NCBI RefSeq assembly: GCF_004295125.1
Contig: NZ_CP036170.1
Location: 2,041,501 to 2,105,500 of the forward strand
Direction: 5' to 3'
Length of the DNA: 64,000 nucleotides
Source: [Clostridium] scindens ATCC 35704
GTDB lineage: Bacteria > Bacillota > Clostridia > Lachnospirales > Lachnospiraceae
In this document: one piece after another, positions 49,756-59,021 of the stretch
Numbering within the stretch: position 1 is the stretch's first letter
Layout of the letters: each line of letters opens with the position of its first letter
Program-made: the position numbers and the translations under genes
The notes under the pieces: model-generated
Told to the model about the DNA's origin: nothing
The model's input: the letters and a program-made list of their open reading frames with translations, nothing else
Databases searched by the model: none

Positions 49756-50634
49756 ATGGATATAAGTATCAAGATAGAAGGCCTGAATCAATATTATGGC
49801 AGAAAACAGGCGCTTAAGGATGTGAATCTTTATATCAAGACGGGCATGTTCGGACTGCTTGGAAGGAATGGGGCAGGAAAGACGACCCTTATGAAGGTCC
49901 TGGCCACGCTTCTTAAGAAGTCCGAGGGAAAGGTATCAATATGTGGCATCCCGGTGGAGGATGCCAGGGAAATCAGACGGATCGTAGGGTATCTGCCCCA
50001 GGAATTCTCCATGTATCCGAATATGACGGTATATGAGGCGATGGATTATCTGGGCGTGCTTTCCGGCATGGATCAAAAAAGCAGAAAACAGAAGATTCCA
50101 AAACTTTTATATAAGGTAAATCTACAGGAAGACCAGAAGAAAAAAGTAAAAGTATTATCAGGGGGAATGAAGAGACGGCTGGGGATAGCCCAGGCTATCC
50201 TGCATGATCCCAAGATACTGATAGTGGATGAGCCTACGGCGGGACTGGACCCTGAGGAGCGTGTCAGGTTCCGCAATCTGCTGTGCGAGATAGCAAAGGA
50301 TCGGATTGTGATTCTGTCTACGCATATCGTGGGGGATATTGAGGCTACCTGCGAGGACATCGCGGTGCTGGACGAGGGAAGCCTGATCTACCAGGGTACG
50401 GCTGCAGAATTGACCAGCCTGGCAGAAGGCAAGGTATATATGGCGGAAATCAGCAGGAAAGAAATGGAAACATTAAAGGAAAAATACGTGGTGACCAGCA
50501 TGCTTACCCTGGGTAATAATGTGATGGCGCGTTTTATATCTGAAACCAGGCCCTTTGAGTCGGCGAAACTTTGCGAAGCAGGGGTGGAGGACGCCTATCT
50601 GTATCTGATGCATGGGAAGCGGGGTGGACGATAA
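49756..50634 (+). CDS. ABC transporter ATP-binding protein
   Basis: A 292-residue ATPase: Walker A GRNGAGKTT, signature LSGGMKRRLGIAQAIL, Walker B LIVDEPTAGLD, and a C-terminal extension of about 70 residues. It serves the following ABC-2-type permeases and overlaps the first by one base. Linked to the two-component system, it may export or resist an envelope-active compound. Confidence 0.92.
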   Translation: MDISIKIEGLNQYYGRKQALKDVNLYIKTGMFGLLGRNGAGKTTLMKVLATLLKKSEGKVSICGIPVEDAREIRRIVGYLPQEFSMYPNMTVYEAMDYLGVLSGMDQKSRKQKIPKLLYKVNLQEDQKKKVKVLSGGMKRRLGIAQAILHDPKILIVDEPTAGLDPEERVRFRNLLCEIAKDRIVILSTHIVGDIEATCEDIAVLDEGSLIYQGTAAELTSLAEGKVYMAEISRKEMETLKEKYVVTSMLTLGNNVMARFISETRPFESAKLCEAGVEDAYLYLMHGKRGGR

Positions 50635-51872
50635 TGTTCTTTAAACTTTTCATGAAAGAATGTTCCCAAACGGCAAAAAGCCTGACTTATTGGCTGTTGG
50701 TGATCATCATGGTGCTGTTTTTCGCCTCCCAGATGGGACAGATGGATATGGAGAAGGCGCCGGAAAAAGGCTTGGAGGATTATGGCGTCAAGCCGAGCAA
50801 GGATAAGAATATCATTATGAGCGCAACCTTGGGAATGCTTGCCGGCGAATACGCCGAAGGAAGATACACGACCTATCCCATCGGATTTGTCAAGTCAGTG
50901 ACGCTTGGCAAGGAAGAAGAGGCGAAAGTAGGAGAGATATTGAAAGAAGCCACGGGGCTTGACAAAGAAGAGATAGAAGAGAAGATAGATGAATTCTATG
51001 AAAACAGCGGCGGCATCATTACCTCCAGGCCAGTGCTTGAGCCATTGGAAAGCCTCTCTTACGGGCGGTTTGAAGAGATCATGCAGGAAGTAGATGACAT
51101 GCTGGGAGGCGGATCATCCTATGCTTTGGATTCGCTCGGAGATAACGGATCTGAGCCTAAGACCTATGAAGATGCGGTGAAAGAGTACGAAGAACTGGTA
51201 CAAAAGGACGGCTATACCGGAGGCTATGCCCGCCTTTTCAGCGACTACATGGTGATCATTCTGGGAATTCTTCCGGTATTCCTGGCCGTTACCAGGGAAC
51301 TGCGGGATCGAAGGGCGAATATGCAGGAGTTGATCTATGTCCGAAGATCCTCTTCCATGACGATCATTGCAAGCAGGTACCTGTCTATGGTCGTCATGAT
51401 ATTGATTCCGGTTTTTGCGCTGTCCATACAGCCTTTGGCAAGCTGCGTCACGTATGCAAAAACAGCCGGAATATCGGTGGATTACCTGGCATTTGCAAAG
51501 TATATTGCAGGATGGCTGCTGCCCACCGTCATGGTGGTGACGGCGCTTGGCATGCTCTTGACAGAACTGACGGATACTGCGCTTGCAGTGCTGGTACAGG
51601 GAGCCTGGTGGTTCGTCTCCATCTTTATGGGGGCGAAGACGATGGACGGAGGAAGGTATGGATGGAATCTGATTCCCAGGCATAATACGATTCTGAATTA
51701 CAGCGGATACCAGGAGGGGTTCTCGCAGCTGCTGACTAACAGAATCTTGTATGCATCGCTTGCGGTCATTGCTGTATCCGTGACAGCCTGGATCTATTCG
51801 CAGAAAAGGAAAGGGAGGATGAATATTCGTGGAAAGATATCTGCAAATCGGAAAAGTCAATCTAATGCATAA
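50634..51872 (+). CDS. ABC transporter permease (large, ABC-2 type)
   Basis: A 412-residue membrane protein: one N-terminal membrane segment (residues 14-36), an extracytoplasmic domain of about 180 residues rich in Glu and Lys, then five or six segments from residue 205 on. The organisation is like ABC-2 permeases. ATG 50634 shares a base with the ATPase stop. The next gene begins inside its 3' end. Confidence 0.82.
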   Translation: MFFKLFMKECSQTAKSLTYWLLVIIMVLFFASQMGQMDMEKAPEKGLEDYGVKPSKDKNIIMSATLGMLAGEYAEGRYTTYPIGFVKSVTLGKEEEAKVGEILKEATGLDKEEIEEKIDEFYENSGGIITSRPVLEPLESLSYGRFEEIMQEVDDMLGGGSSYALDSLGDNGSEPKTYEDAVKEYEELVQKDGYTGGYARLFSDYMVIILGILPVFLAVTRELRDRRANMQELIYVRRSSSMTIIASRYLSMVVMILIPVFALSIQPLASCVTYAKTAGISVDYLAFAKYIAGWLLPTVMVVTALGMLLTELTDTALAVLVQGAWWFVSIFMGAKTMDGGRYGWNLIPRHNTILNYSGYQEGFSQLLTNRILYASLAVIAVSVTAWIYSQKRKGRMNIRGKISANRKSQSNA

Positions 51873-52449
51873 TGTCCTGTGGCATTTGCTGGCCTGCGCC
51901 CTGCTTCTGTGCGCCTCCCCGCTAGTGCTGGGCACCAGCAATCTGGGAGAACGTGATACCGCAAAGGTACTGGAAATGTTCGTGGCGCTCATTGGCATCA
52001 TTATGATCCCGTCGGTGTTTCTGCCGGAGCAGAACCGGGACATCCGGGAATTGATCCGTTCCAAGTATACGGGCTGTGGAATCGTGTATGGCATCCGGCT
52101 AATGACAAGCGTGCTGATTCTTGCAGCGCTTCTGGGGATATACGTCTGGATCCTTGCCAGAGGAAATTGCAGTTTCCCGGTTGCCGGCTATTATTGCGGT
52201 ACTCTGGCGGAAATGCTGTTCCTTGGCGGATTAGGGTTGTTCTTTTACGGACTTTCTGATAATCTTGTGATAGGATATATGATACCGTTTTTCTACTATA
52301 TCGTTGCGATAGGAAGCGGAGATAAATACTTGAGAATGTTCTATCCATTTTCCATGCAGAAAGGCAGTTATGACGAGAAATACTATCTGCTGGCCGGCGC
52401 CGTCATCATGATCGGCGCAGGAGTATGCCTGAGGTGCCGGAGGCGCTAG
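51829..52449 (+). CDS. ABC transporter permease (second, small)
   Basis: A 206-residue protein with six predicted membrane segments. It starts at GTG 51829, with GGGAGG 10 bases upstream, overlapping the large permease by 44 bases. It likely forms the heteromeric membrane part of the same transporter. No specific family recognised. Confidence 0.75.
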   Translation: MERYLQIGKVNLMHNVLWHLLACALLLCASPLVLGTSNLGERDTAKVLEMFVALIGIIMIPSVFLPEQNRDIRELIRSKYTGCGIVYGIRLMTSVLILAALLGIYVWILARGNCSFPVAGYYCGTLAEMLFLGGLGLFFYGLSDNLVIGYMIPFFYYIVAIGSGDKYLRMFYPFSMQKGSYDEKYYLLAGAVIMIGAGVCLRCRRR

Positions 52450-52524
52450 TGCTGGCGCATGGAGATAACGAGATAGAGCGGGACAATATAAGGATACCGG
52501 AATAACCGGCAGGAGGATGAGCAG

Positions 52525-53115
52525 ATGGAACAGAAGACCGTGAATCTATATACCCGTCAGAATGATAAGACCCTGTATCAGTTGGAGCGAAATGGCAGGA
52601 TTATCAATGAAAGGATCTATGTAGAACTGCATTTTGGAGATATCGCCCCCTTATTTATGGAAAGCTACGACTGGTTTACCAGGGAGGCGGCTAAGAAAGT
52701 GGCAAAGCCTGAGGATGTAAAGGCCCCGATCTGGTGCTCGATAAGCCCGGATAACTGTTTAAAGCCGATTCCGGATACCGTGGTCTATGTGCTGGAAGTG
52801 CCCCAGGATCAGATCATTTACTTTGATGATGTGAAGTGGGATTATGTACTGAACCGTATCTATCTTCCGAAGGATGACGAAGATGCCGCCGCTTATAAGC
52901 GGCACCTGAAAGAGATCGGGGTAGAGAATGGGTTTGAATTCTTTGAGGGCAGATACAAGGGCATGTTCCCGGAGGAAGTAGAGCGCATCCGCGCCAGCTG
53001 GAAGCGGGTCTTTGAGATCGACAACTGGACCATATTCAACGTCTGCGGCAATATCTGGGAGATTAAGAAGGAATGGGTAAAGCGTATCGTGCGGCCCGGG
53101 GAGAGCGTGGACTAG
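52525..53115 (+). CDS. DUF3841 family protein
   Basis: A 196-residue soluble protein beginning VNLYTRQNDKTLYQLERNGRI and containing APIWCSISPDNCLKPIPDTVVYVLEVP, characteristic of DUF3841. Function is unknown. Ribosome site GGAGGATGAGCAG precedes it. It converges with the acyltransferase gene, their stops lying within a 20-bp palindrome. Confidence 0.8.
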   Translation: MEQKTVNLYTRQNDKTLYQLERNGRIINERIYVELHFGDIAPLFMESYDWFTREAAKKVAKPEDVKAPIWCSISPDNCLKPIPDTVVYVLEVPQDQIIYFDDVKWDYVLNRIYLPKDDEDAAAYKRHLKEIGVENGFEFFEGRYKGMFPEEVERIRASWKRVFEIDNWTIFNVCGNIWEIKKEWVKRIVRPGESVD

Positions 53116-53121
53116 TCCACG

Positions 53122-54168
53122 CTAGATGGAACGCAGGTTTGGCGCGTATTTCCCGGTCCCATCCTTCTGGCGGACGCGCAGAGTACGAGGCAGCCTAAGA
53201 GAAGAGACTGCATTTGTAAAAGTAGTCAGCTGCGGGATGGAAAAAGCAGCGGTCATAAGCAGGCAGGACAGGATCAGCAGAAGAGAGCCGCTAAGCGTAT
53301 CGATCCCCCTTAGCAGGTCCGTGCAGCCTTTCAGATAGGAGTAGGCCAGGCCATGGAACAGATAGATCGCCATGGTCCGGGTTCCGATATAGGAATAGAA
53401 TGTCCGGCGGCCAGACATCAGCAATGCGACCGCCAGCGTCATGGCAAAGCCGATGCCATAGCAGATTCCCCGGCAGATGACGCCTTCGATAATACTCTGA
53501 TCCAGATAATCATAGTTATATCTTCCATAGAAGATTTTGGGAGAAAGATTCCTAGGGAAAGGGTCAAAGGCCAGAAAGCATGCAAAGGCAGCAACGCCTG
53601 CGCATGCGATCATCCGGTTTTTCAGAGTGCGCATTCTTACAAGCAGGCTTCGGTCAAATGCCGACCCTGCCAGGAAGTAAGGGAAAAATACCAGGGTACG
53701 CGGAATGCTTAAGAAATTGTCCGGCATATCAAGGCATCCGGCCAGAAGTCCTGCGAGAATGGAAATGGCCATATAATGCGGAATCTTTCGGATATGCGGA
53801 GCCAGCAGCCGCCAGAAAAACAGCGCCTGGATATACCACAGGGAGAATTTGGGGTATAGCAGGTACAGCCCGGTTGGCTTATGGATGATGAAGGTGTAAA
53901 CAAGGTAATAGATGATTTCATATATAATATAAGGTATGGCAAGCTTCTGGAACAAGATGCCAAGCGAAAGCGCACGTTTTGAAAAATAGCCGGATATGAA
54001 GATAAAGGCCGGCATATGGAAAGACACTACCAGCCATTTCAAAGCGTACAGGAACTCGTTATCCTTGTAACTGAGTTCGATAAAGTGTCCGATTACTACC
54101 AGCGCGATCAGAAGCGCCTTATAATTATCAAATAGATAGTCCCGCTTTTTTGTATTTCCCGACGGCAT
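53122..54168 (-). CDS. Acyltransferase family membrane protein
   Basis: A 348-residue protein with about ten membrane segments, starting RDYLFDNYKALLIALVVIGHF, where the histidine corresponds to the catalytic His of acyltransferase-3 (OafA/WecH-like) proteins. It likely transfers acyl groups to an envelope polysaccharide or other exported molecule. ATG 54168 has AGGAG 9 bases upstream. Confidence 0.85.
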   Translation of the reverse strand: MPSGNTKKRDYLFDNYKALLIALVVIGHFIELSYKDNEFLYALKWLVVSFHMPAFIFISGYFSKRALSLGILFQKLAIPYIIYEIIYYLVYTFIIHKPTGLYLLYPKFSLWYIQALFFWRLLAPHIRKIPHYMAISILAGLLAGCLDMPDNFLSIPRTLVFFPYFLAGSAFDRSLLVRMRTLKNRMIACAGVAAFACFLAFDPFPRNLSPKIFYGRYNYDYLDQSIIEGVICRGICYGIGFAMTLAVALLMSGRRTFYSYIGTRTMAIYLFHGLAYSYLKGCTDLLRGIDTLSGSLLLILSCLLMTAAFSIPQLTTFTNAVSSLRLPRTLRVRQKDGTGKYAPNLRSI

Positions 54169-54406
54169 AATTTCAACTCCTATGATCAAATTCTATTTTT
54201 AACCTAATACATTCTACTCCTGGATTCTTATCAGGACAAGAAGTAAAATGTATAAAAAAATTAATGATATTTTCATGAATTTGTAACATTTTTATATTAA
54301 TGGATAAAAGAGGGAATTTAGGTTTATAATACAGATATAAGGCACTCGTAGACGAAGCGGCAGATAGTCATGCTGCAGTTTCAGCCATATTCTGGAAGGT
54401 GATCGT

Positions 54407-54589
54407 ATGGGAGATTTTATTGTCTTTATTACGCCGTTTATTATTGCCCTGAATGGCATCTTGCTGATCGCGACTGAAGTGATCGACTGGAAGAATAAGA
54501 AAAAGCGACGGGAAGGCGCTGGCGGGGAAGCAGATAATAGGCAGGAAGAGTATGAAGATATAAAAAGAAAATGGAGGGACGACTCCTAA
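54407..54589 (+). CDS. Small single-span membrane protein
   Basis: A 60-residue protein: N-terminal membrane segment (residues 4-24, FIVFITPFIIALNGILLIAT), then a charged Lys/Arg/Glu tail. A TATAAT-like box lies about 75 bases before the ATG and a strong bidirectional terminator follows, so it looks like a real single-gene unit. No known function. Bases 54169-54406 otherwise hold only AT-rich promoter sequence. Confidence 0.6.
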   Translation: MGDFIVFITPFIIALNGILLIATEVIDWKNKKKRREGAGGEADNRQEEYEDIKRKWRDDS

Positions 54590-54594
54590 AGGCT

Positions 54595-54626
54595 AAAAAA
54601 ACGGTTCCGATCAGGAACCGTTTTTT
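54595..54626. terminator. Bidirectional terminator between convergent genes
   Basis: ACGGTTCC (54601-54608) pairs with GGAACCGT (54614-54621), loop GATCA, flanked by A6 on the left and T6 on the right. Confidence 0.93.
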
Positions 54627-54636
54627 ATGCCCGATT

Positions 54637-55725
54637 CTATTCCGGGGTGGGAAGAATCAGAAGGGATAAGTTGGTCAGATCCGCATTGTCCTCCCCGGCG
54701 GAGATCAGGGAATTAAAATTCACCGGCACATTCACCGTGGTCTCTTCCCCGAAAGTAGGCGCCGCAGCATATTTTTCCAAGGTTGCTACCAGGCCTGCCG
54801 ATACCTCGTCAATCGAATAATAAGTGCCCTGCTGGAACTCATTCATTGCATCAATCAGGCTGTTATTTGGCACGACAGTGACATCCATAGTGTAATTGAA
54901 GCCGCCGGCATCCTTTTTGGGAATTCCTGTAGTGTACTGGCACTGCTTCATAATGTTCTTAAGGGCATCCTTATATCTCTGCACATAGGCCTCGCCTAAG
55001 TCTGAAGGAGGATCGAACGTCTCCGTCTCATACCAGGCAAGAGCCTCTTCCTCGGTGCGGTTGGTATGTTTGGCAAATTGCTCTACTTCTCCCTTAAAAC
55101 TGGCATCCAGATAAGATTGCATAAAGTTCTGGACGTCCAGGATTTCACAGACTGCATTGTATGGCTCCATGCAGTCATACAAAGCCTGGGAAAGAAACGC
55201 TTTCAGGCTGTCGTTGCTTATAGCGAAGGAATCCCCATCCTTCTTTACCTCCAAAGTCGAGATGACTTCGGCCTGGTACTTTGGCTTATCGGCAAGTATT
55301 TTTGCGTCTGATTCAAGAAGGGCGGAAGTCTCCGCAGTCAGATCGGATGATTTCAAGGCGTTGGCTTTCTCGCTGTCGGAAGACTTTAAGGTCTCTCCCA
55401 CATTGAGCGGGGTATAGGTGACGTCCACTTTATAGTTTCCGTCATCGCCCTTTTTGGCGGAGGCTACTTCAAACTCTATGGTCTTGAAGCATTCCTGCAG
55501 GAACTTCTGATAGGGCTCCTTTAGTTCTTCCGGGAATTGGAGTACATACTCCTGATTGCTTTTGGCGATTCCATCCTCCAGAACGGCGGCGAAGCAATCC
55601 GCCTTTTCCTTCTTCATAGAAGTAATCTCCTCGCCGACGTATTTATCGGCGGAGTCCTTGCCGCATCCGGCCAGGAATAGCATGGACAGCAGGAAGGCGG
55701 CGGATAGGATGATTTTCTTTTTCAT
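54637..55725 (-). CDS. Lipoprotein with two repeated extracellular domains
   Basis: A 362-residue exported lipoprotein with signal peptide and lipobox FLAGC (Cys21). The remainder contains two similar segments with VDVTYTPLNVGETL and MDVTVVPNNSLIDA motifs, resembling DUF5105-type lipoproteins. It probably lies on the outer face of the membrane; function unknown. ATG 55725 is preferred, with GAGGG 8 bases before it. Confidence 0.75.
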   Translation of the reverse strand: MKKKIILSAAFLLSMLFLAGCGKDSADKYVGEEITSMKKEKADCFAAVLEDGIAKSNQEYVLQFPEELKEPYQKFLQECFKTIEFEVASAKKGDDGNYKVDVTYTPLNVGETLKSSDSEKANALKSSDLTAETSALLESDAKILADKPKYQAEVISTLEVKKDGDSFAISNDSLKAFLSQALYDCMEPYNAVCEILDVQNFMQSYLDASFKGEVEQFAKHTNRTEEEALAWYETETFDPPSDLGEAYVQRYKDALKNIMKQCQYTTGIPKKDAGGFNYTMDVTVVPNNSLIDAMNEFQQGTYYSIDEVSAGLVATLEKYAAAPTFGEETTVNVPVNFNSLISAGEDNADLTNLSLLILPTPE

Positions 55726-55834
55726 AACGCTAACCCTCATTCCTTTCTTAAATATAAAATTATAATAACTGTATTAATTGTAACATCAAGAAACAGCTGC
55801 TTCAACAGGAGGTTCAAGAAGTTTCAAATACCAC

Positions 55835-55863
55835 TGGAAAAACCCATGTATTTTATATATAAT
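55835..55863 (+). promoter_or_regulatory. Promoter of the purO-AICAR transformylase operon
   Basis: TGGAAA (55835-55840), 17-base spacer, TATAAT (55858-55863). Confidence 0.6.
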
Positions 55864-55904
55864 AAGATAACAGGTCAAAACCAATGAAAAAAGGAGATGT
55901 ATTC

Positions 55905-56618
55905 ATGGAAATGTTATCAATTGAGAAAGAACTGCAGGGAAATTCATATCCGGGACGCGGGATTATCATAGGCAGGAGCACTGACGGGACCAAGGCCGTA
56001 ACCGCTTATTTTATTATGGGAAGAAGCGTTAACAGCCGCAACCGAATCTTTGTGGAGGATGGGGAAGGCATCCGCACGCAGGCATATGATCCGTCTAAAC
56101 TGACTGATCCAAGCCTGATTATCTATGCGCCAGTGCGTGTGCTTGGCAATAAGACAATTGTAACAAATGGAGACCAGACGGATACCATCTATGAGGGAAT
56201 GGACAAGCAGATGACGTTTGAACAGTCATTAAGAAGCAGGGAGTTTGAGCCGGACGGTCCCAACTATACGCCAAGGATTTCGGGAATCATGCATATCGAG
56301 AATGGCACATATAACTATGCGATGTCTATCTTAAAGAGCAATAACGGCAGTCCGGACAGTTGTAATCGCTATACGTTCGCATATGAGAACCCGGCGGCAG
56401 GCGAAGGACATTTTATCCATACATACAAGTGTGACGGCGACCCGCTGCCAAGTTTTGAGGGTGAGCCGAAACTGATCGCGGTTCCGGATGATATAGATGC
56501 ATTTACAGATACATTGTGGAACAGTTTGAATGAAGACAATAAGGTGTCTCTGTTCGTCCGCTACATTGATATCGCTTCCGGTACATGTGCGACCAGGATT
56601 GTAAATAAGAACCAGTAA
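55905..56618 (+). CDS. purO: IMP cyclohydrolase, PurO-type
   Basis: A 237-residue protein matching the archaeal-type IMP cyclohydrolase (PurO) that closes the purine ring from FAICAR. Conserved parts: GNSYPGRGIIIGRSTDG, YFIMGRSVNSRNRIF, and GPNYTPRISG. ATG 55905 has AAAGGAG 8 bases upstream. It is followed after 41 bases by a standalone AICAR transformylase, so the last two purine steps are on separate proteins. Confidence 0.85.
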   Translation: MEMLSIEKELQGNSYPGRGIIIGRSTDGTKAVTAYFIMGRSVNSRNRIFVEDGEGIRTQAYDPSKLTDPSLIIYAPVRVLGNKTIVTNGDQTDTIYEGMDKQMTFEQSLRSREFEPDGPNYTPRISGIMHIENGTYNYAMSILKSNNGSPDSCNRYTFAYENPAAGEGHFIHTYKCDGDPLPSFEGEPKLIAVPDDIDAFTDTLWNSLNEDNKVSLFVRYIDIASGTCATRIVNKNQ

Positions 56619-56659
56619 GTCAAAAGGCAAGGATAATAAATGCAAAGGAGCAAGAGAAG

Positions 56660-57838
56660 ATGAAAGAATTAGAGTTGAAATATGGCTGCAATCCAAATCA
56701 GAAGCCATCCAGGATCTATATGGCAGGCGGCGGGGAACTTCCCATCCAGGTATTATGCGGAAGGCCGGGATATATTAACTTCTTGGACGCGTTTAATGGG
56801 TGGCAGCTGGTAAGCGAGCTTAAGAAGGCCACGGGACTTCCGGCAGCAACCTCCTTCAAGCATGTATCGCCGGCGGGGGCGGCCGTAGGACTGCCGCTGA
56901 GCGATACGCTGGCAAAGATCTACTGGGTAGATGATCTGGGAGAATTGTCCCCGCTTGCCTGTGCATATGCAAGAGCCAGGGGAGCAGACCGCATGTCTTC
57001 ATTCGGAGATTTCATCTCCTTATCCGATGTGTGCGATGTGGACACGGCCAGGCTGATCAAGCGCGAGGTATCCGATGGCGTTATTGCGCCAGGATATGAG
57101 CCGGAGGCTCTCGAACTTCTGAAGCAGAAGAAGAATGGCAATTACAATGTCATCCAGATTGATCCGGATTATGTGCCGGAGCCGCTGGAGCACAAGGATG
57201 TGTTCGGCATCACGTTTGAGCAGGGAAGAAATGAACTGAGGATCGATGAGGAATTCTTCTCCAATATCGTGACGGATAACAAGGAACTGACAGAGCAGGC
57301 CAAGATTGATCTTGCCATCTCTATGATCACATTAAAATACACCCAGTCCAATTCCGTATGCTTCGTAAAAGACGGACAGGCGATCGGCATCGGCGCAGGT
57401 CAGCAGTCCAGAATCCACTGCACGCGCCTGGCAGGCACCAAGGCTGACAACTGGTGGCTGAGACAGTCCCCGCAGGTTATGAACCTTCCATTTGTGGATT
57501 CCATCCGTCGCGCTGACCGGGACAATGCCATTGACCTTTATATTGGGGACGATTATATGGATGTCCTGGCAGATGATGCATGGCCGGCAATCTTCAAAGA
57601 GAAGCCGGAAGTATTCTCAAGGGAAGAAAAGAGAGAATGGCTTGACAAGATGACAGATGTAGCCCTTGGCTCAGACGCTTTCTTCCCGTTTGGGGACAAC
57701 ATCGAGCGCGCCCATAAAAGCGGCGTGAAGTATATTGCACAGCCAGGCGGCTCTGTTAGAGACGACAATGTGATCGCAACCTGTAATAAGTATGGAATGG
57801 TGATGTCCTTTACGGGAATCCGGCTGTTCCATCATTAG
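56660..57838 (+). CDS. Phosphoribosylaminoimidazolecarboxamide formyltransferase (standalone)
   Basis: A 392-residue enzyme equal to the C-terminal AICAR transformylase half of PurH without the IMP cyclohydrolase half. Motifs: KYGCNPNQKPSRIY, the catalytic Lys-His in ATSFKHVSPAGAA, QSNSVCFVKDGQAIGIGAGQQSR and a C-terminal FTGIRLFHH. It forms FAICAR, which the adjacent PurO closes to IMP. Confidence 0.92.
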   Translation: MKELELKYGCNPNQKPSRIYMAGGGELPIQVLCGRPGYINFLDAFNGWQLVSELKKATGLPAATSFKHVSPAGAAVGLPLSDTLAKIYWVDDLGELSPLACAYARARGADRMSSFGDFISLSDVCDVDTARLIKREVSDGVIAPGYEPEALELLKQKKNGNYNVIQIDPDYVPEPLEHKDVFGITFEQGRNELRIDEEFFSNIVTDNKELTEQAKIDLAISMITLKYTQSNSVCFVKDGQAIGIGAGQQSRIHCTRLAGTKADNWWLRQSPQVMNLPFVDSIRRADRDNAIDLYIGDDYMDVLADDAWPAIFKEKPEVFSREEKREWLDKMTDVALGSDAFFPFGDNIERAHKSGVKYIAQPGGSVRDDNVIATCNKYGMVMSFTGIRLFHH

Positions 57839-57878
57839 GGATTTTTGGGCGTGGTTTGTTGGAACTTGGAAGAAGGAC

Positions 57879-58291
57879 GGCGTCTGCAGGGGGCAGGTGG
57901 CTTTTCTTTTCCGACTTGCTTCGCCTTGGATTTGTAACTTCAAATGCAGTCAAAATAAGGAAACCGTGCCTATTCGGCAGGAAATTTGGATGATTTCCCG
58001 TCTCAGAGGCACTTGGGGATTTTGCTTGTGGCAAAATCCCCATTCCTTATTTTGGCTGCATTTTCAGTAACAGTTCCTACGGCTCATCCGACGGAAAGGT
58101 AAAGGCACCTGCCCCCTGCAGACGCCTGGCGTTCACTAAAGTTCAAGAAACTATCGCGGTGGAGAAGGTGTACATGAACGCCAGCACACCTCATGACGTT
58201 GTCGGTAAATTGCCGACAGCGAGGGTGGAGATGGGGCGGATTCTGCAGGGAAGCGGACAGGACGAAGAATCCGCTCCATCCCCTCCCTCGC
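57879..58291. repeat. Large foldback region with nested long inverted repeats
   Basis: Arms 57879-57899 and 58106-58126 are perfectly complementary (21 bp); inside, 57942-57962 pairs with 58043-58063 (21 bp, one wobble) and 58014-58025 pairs with 58031-58042. A second foldback pairs CTGGCGTTCA (58126-58135) with 58175-58184. A small hairpin at 58200-58218 follows, then a third foldback pairs 58219-58244 with 58266-58291 (26 positions, three mispairs). No ORF is supported. It may be a MITE-like or other mobile repeat. Confidence 0.8.
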
Positions 58292-58411
58292 GTACGCCAA
58301 TTTCACTACAAATCTCCCCAAATGTAGTATTCTTTAGACGTTCGTCTTTCTTTGTACATTCAATTTTCTGAATATTTCCCTTACAATAGATTTTAAAGGA
58401 AGGTGATGCAG

Positions 58412-58990
58412 ATGTCCATAGCAGAGATTCTGGTTATCTCCATCGGCCTATCCATTGATGTATTTGTGGCGGTGGCATATCTTGGGGCGGGTTTTTCGAA
58501 GATCCTTGCAAGGAATTTGGCCGGGCTTAGCCTTTTATTTGGCGGGATGCAGCTTGGAGGCCTGATTATCGGCAATCTGGTCACTTTGCTTCCGGCAGTT
58601 CCGACAGACCACTCGAAGAATGTGGCTGATGGCTGGGAAGGAATAACGGTACTGATCTTTGCGGGACTTGGAATCTATATGATATGCAAGGGCGTGAAGA
58701 GGGAACAGGTCCTGGAACGCCGGAAAGATGCGATCGAATGGAAGACGACGACGGTTCTGGCTCTGGTGACCAGCATAGATGCATTTATGGCAGGCGTAGG
58801 GATGGGATTTTTGGATACAGAGGTGATTGCCCAGGCGATCACATTATTTCCGGTAACAGTCCTGCAGGTTATCTTTGGCGTATATGCAGGGTACAGGCTT
58901 GGCCTGAAGCACAACAGGCATGCATACTGGATCGGGGGCGCAATGCTTCTTTTGGCCAGCGCGGACGTAGTAATCCACTATTATATATAG
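58412..58990 (+). CDS. mntP: Manganese efflux pump MntP family
   Basis: A 192-residue protein with six membrane segments and the two conserved aspartate motifs, GLSIDVFVAV and VTSIDAFMAGVG, that line the MntP transport path. ATG 58412 has AAGGAAGGTG 6 bases upstream. No yybP-ykoY riboswitch was recognised before it, only the foldback region. Confidence 0.85.
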   Translation: MSIAEILVISIGLSIDVFVAVAYLGAGFSKILARNLAGLSLLFGGMQLGGLIIGNLVTLLPAVPTDHSKNVADGWEGITVLIFAGLGIYMICKGVKREQVLERRKDAIEWKTTTVLALVTSIDAFMAGVGMGFLDTEVIAQAITLFPVTVLQVIFGVYAGYRLGLKHNRHAYWIGGAMLLLASADVVIHYYI

Positions 58991-59021
58991 ATTGAACGAA
59001 AGAAGAAGGAGGAAGCATATT

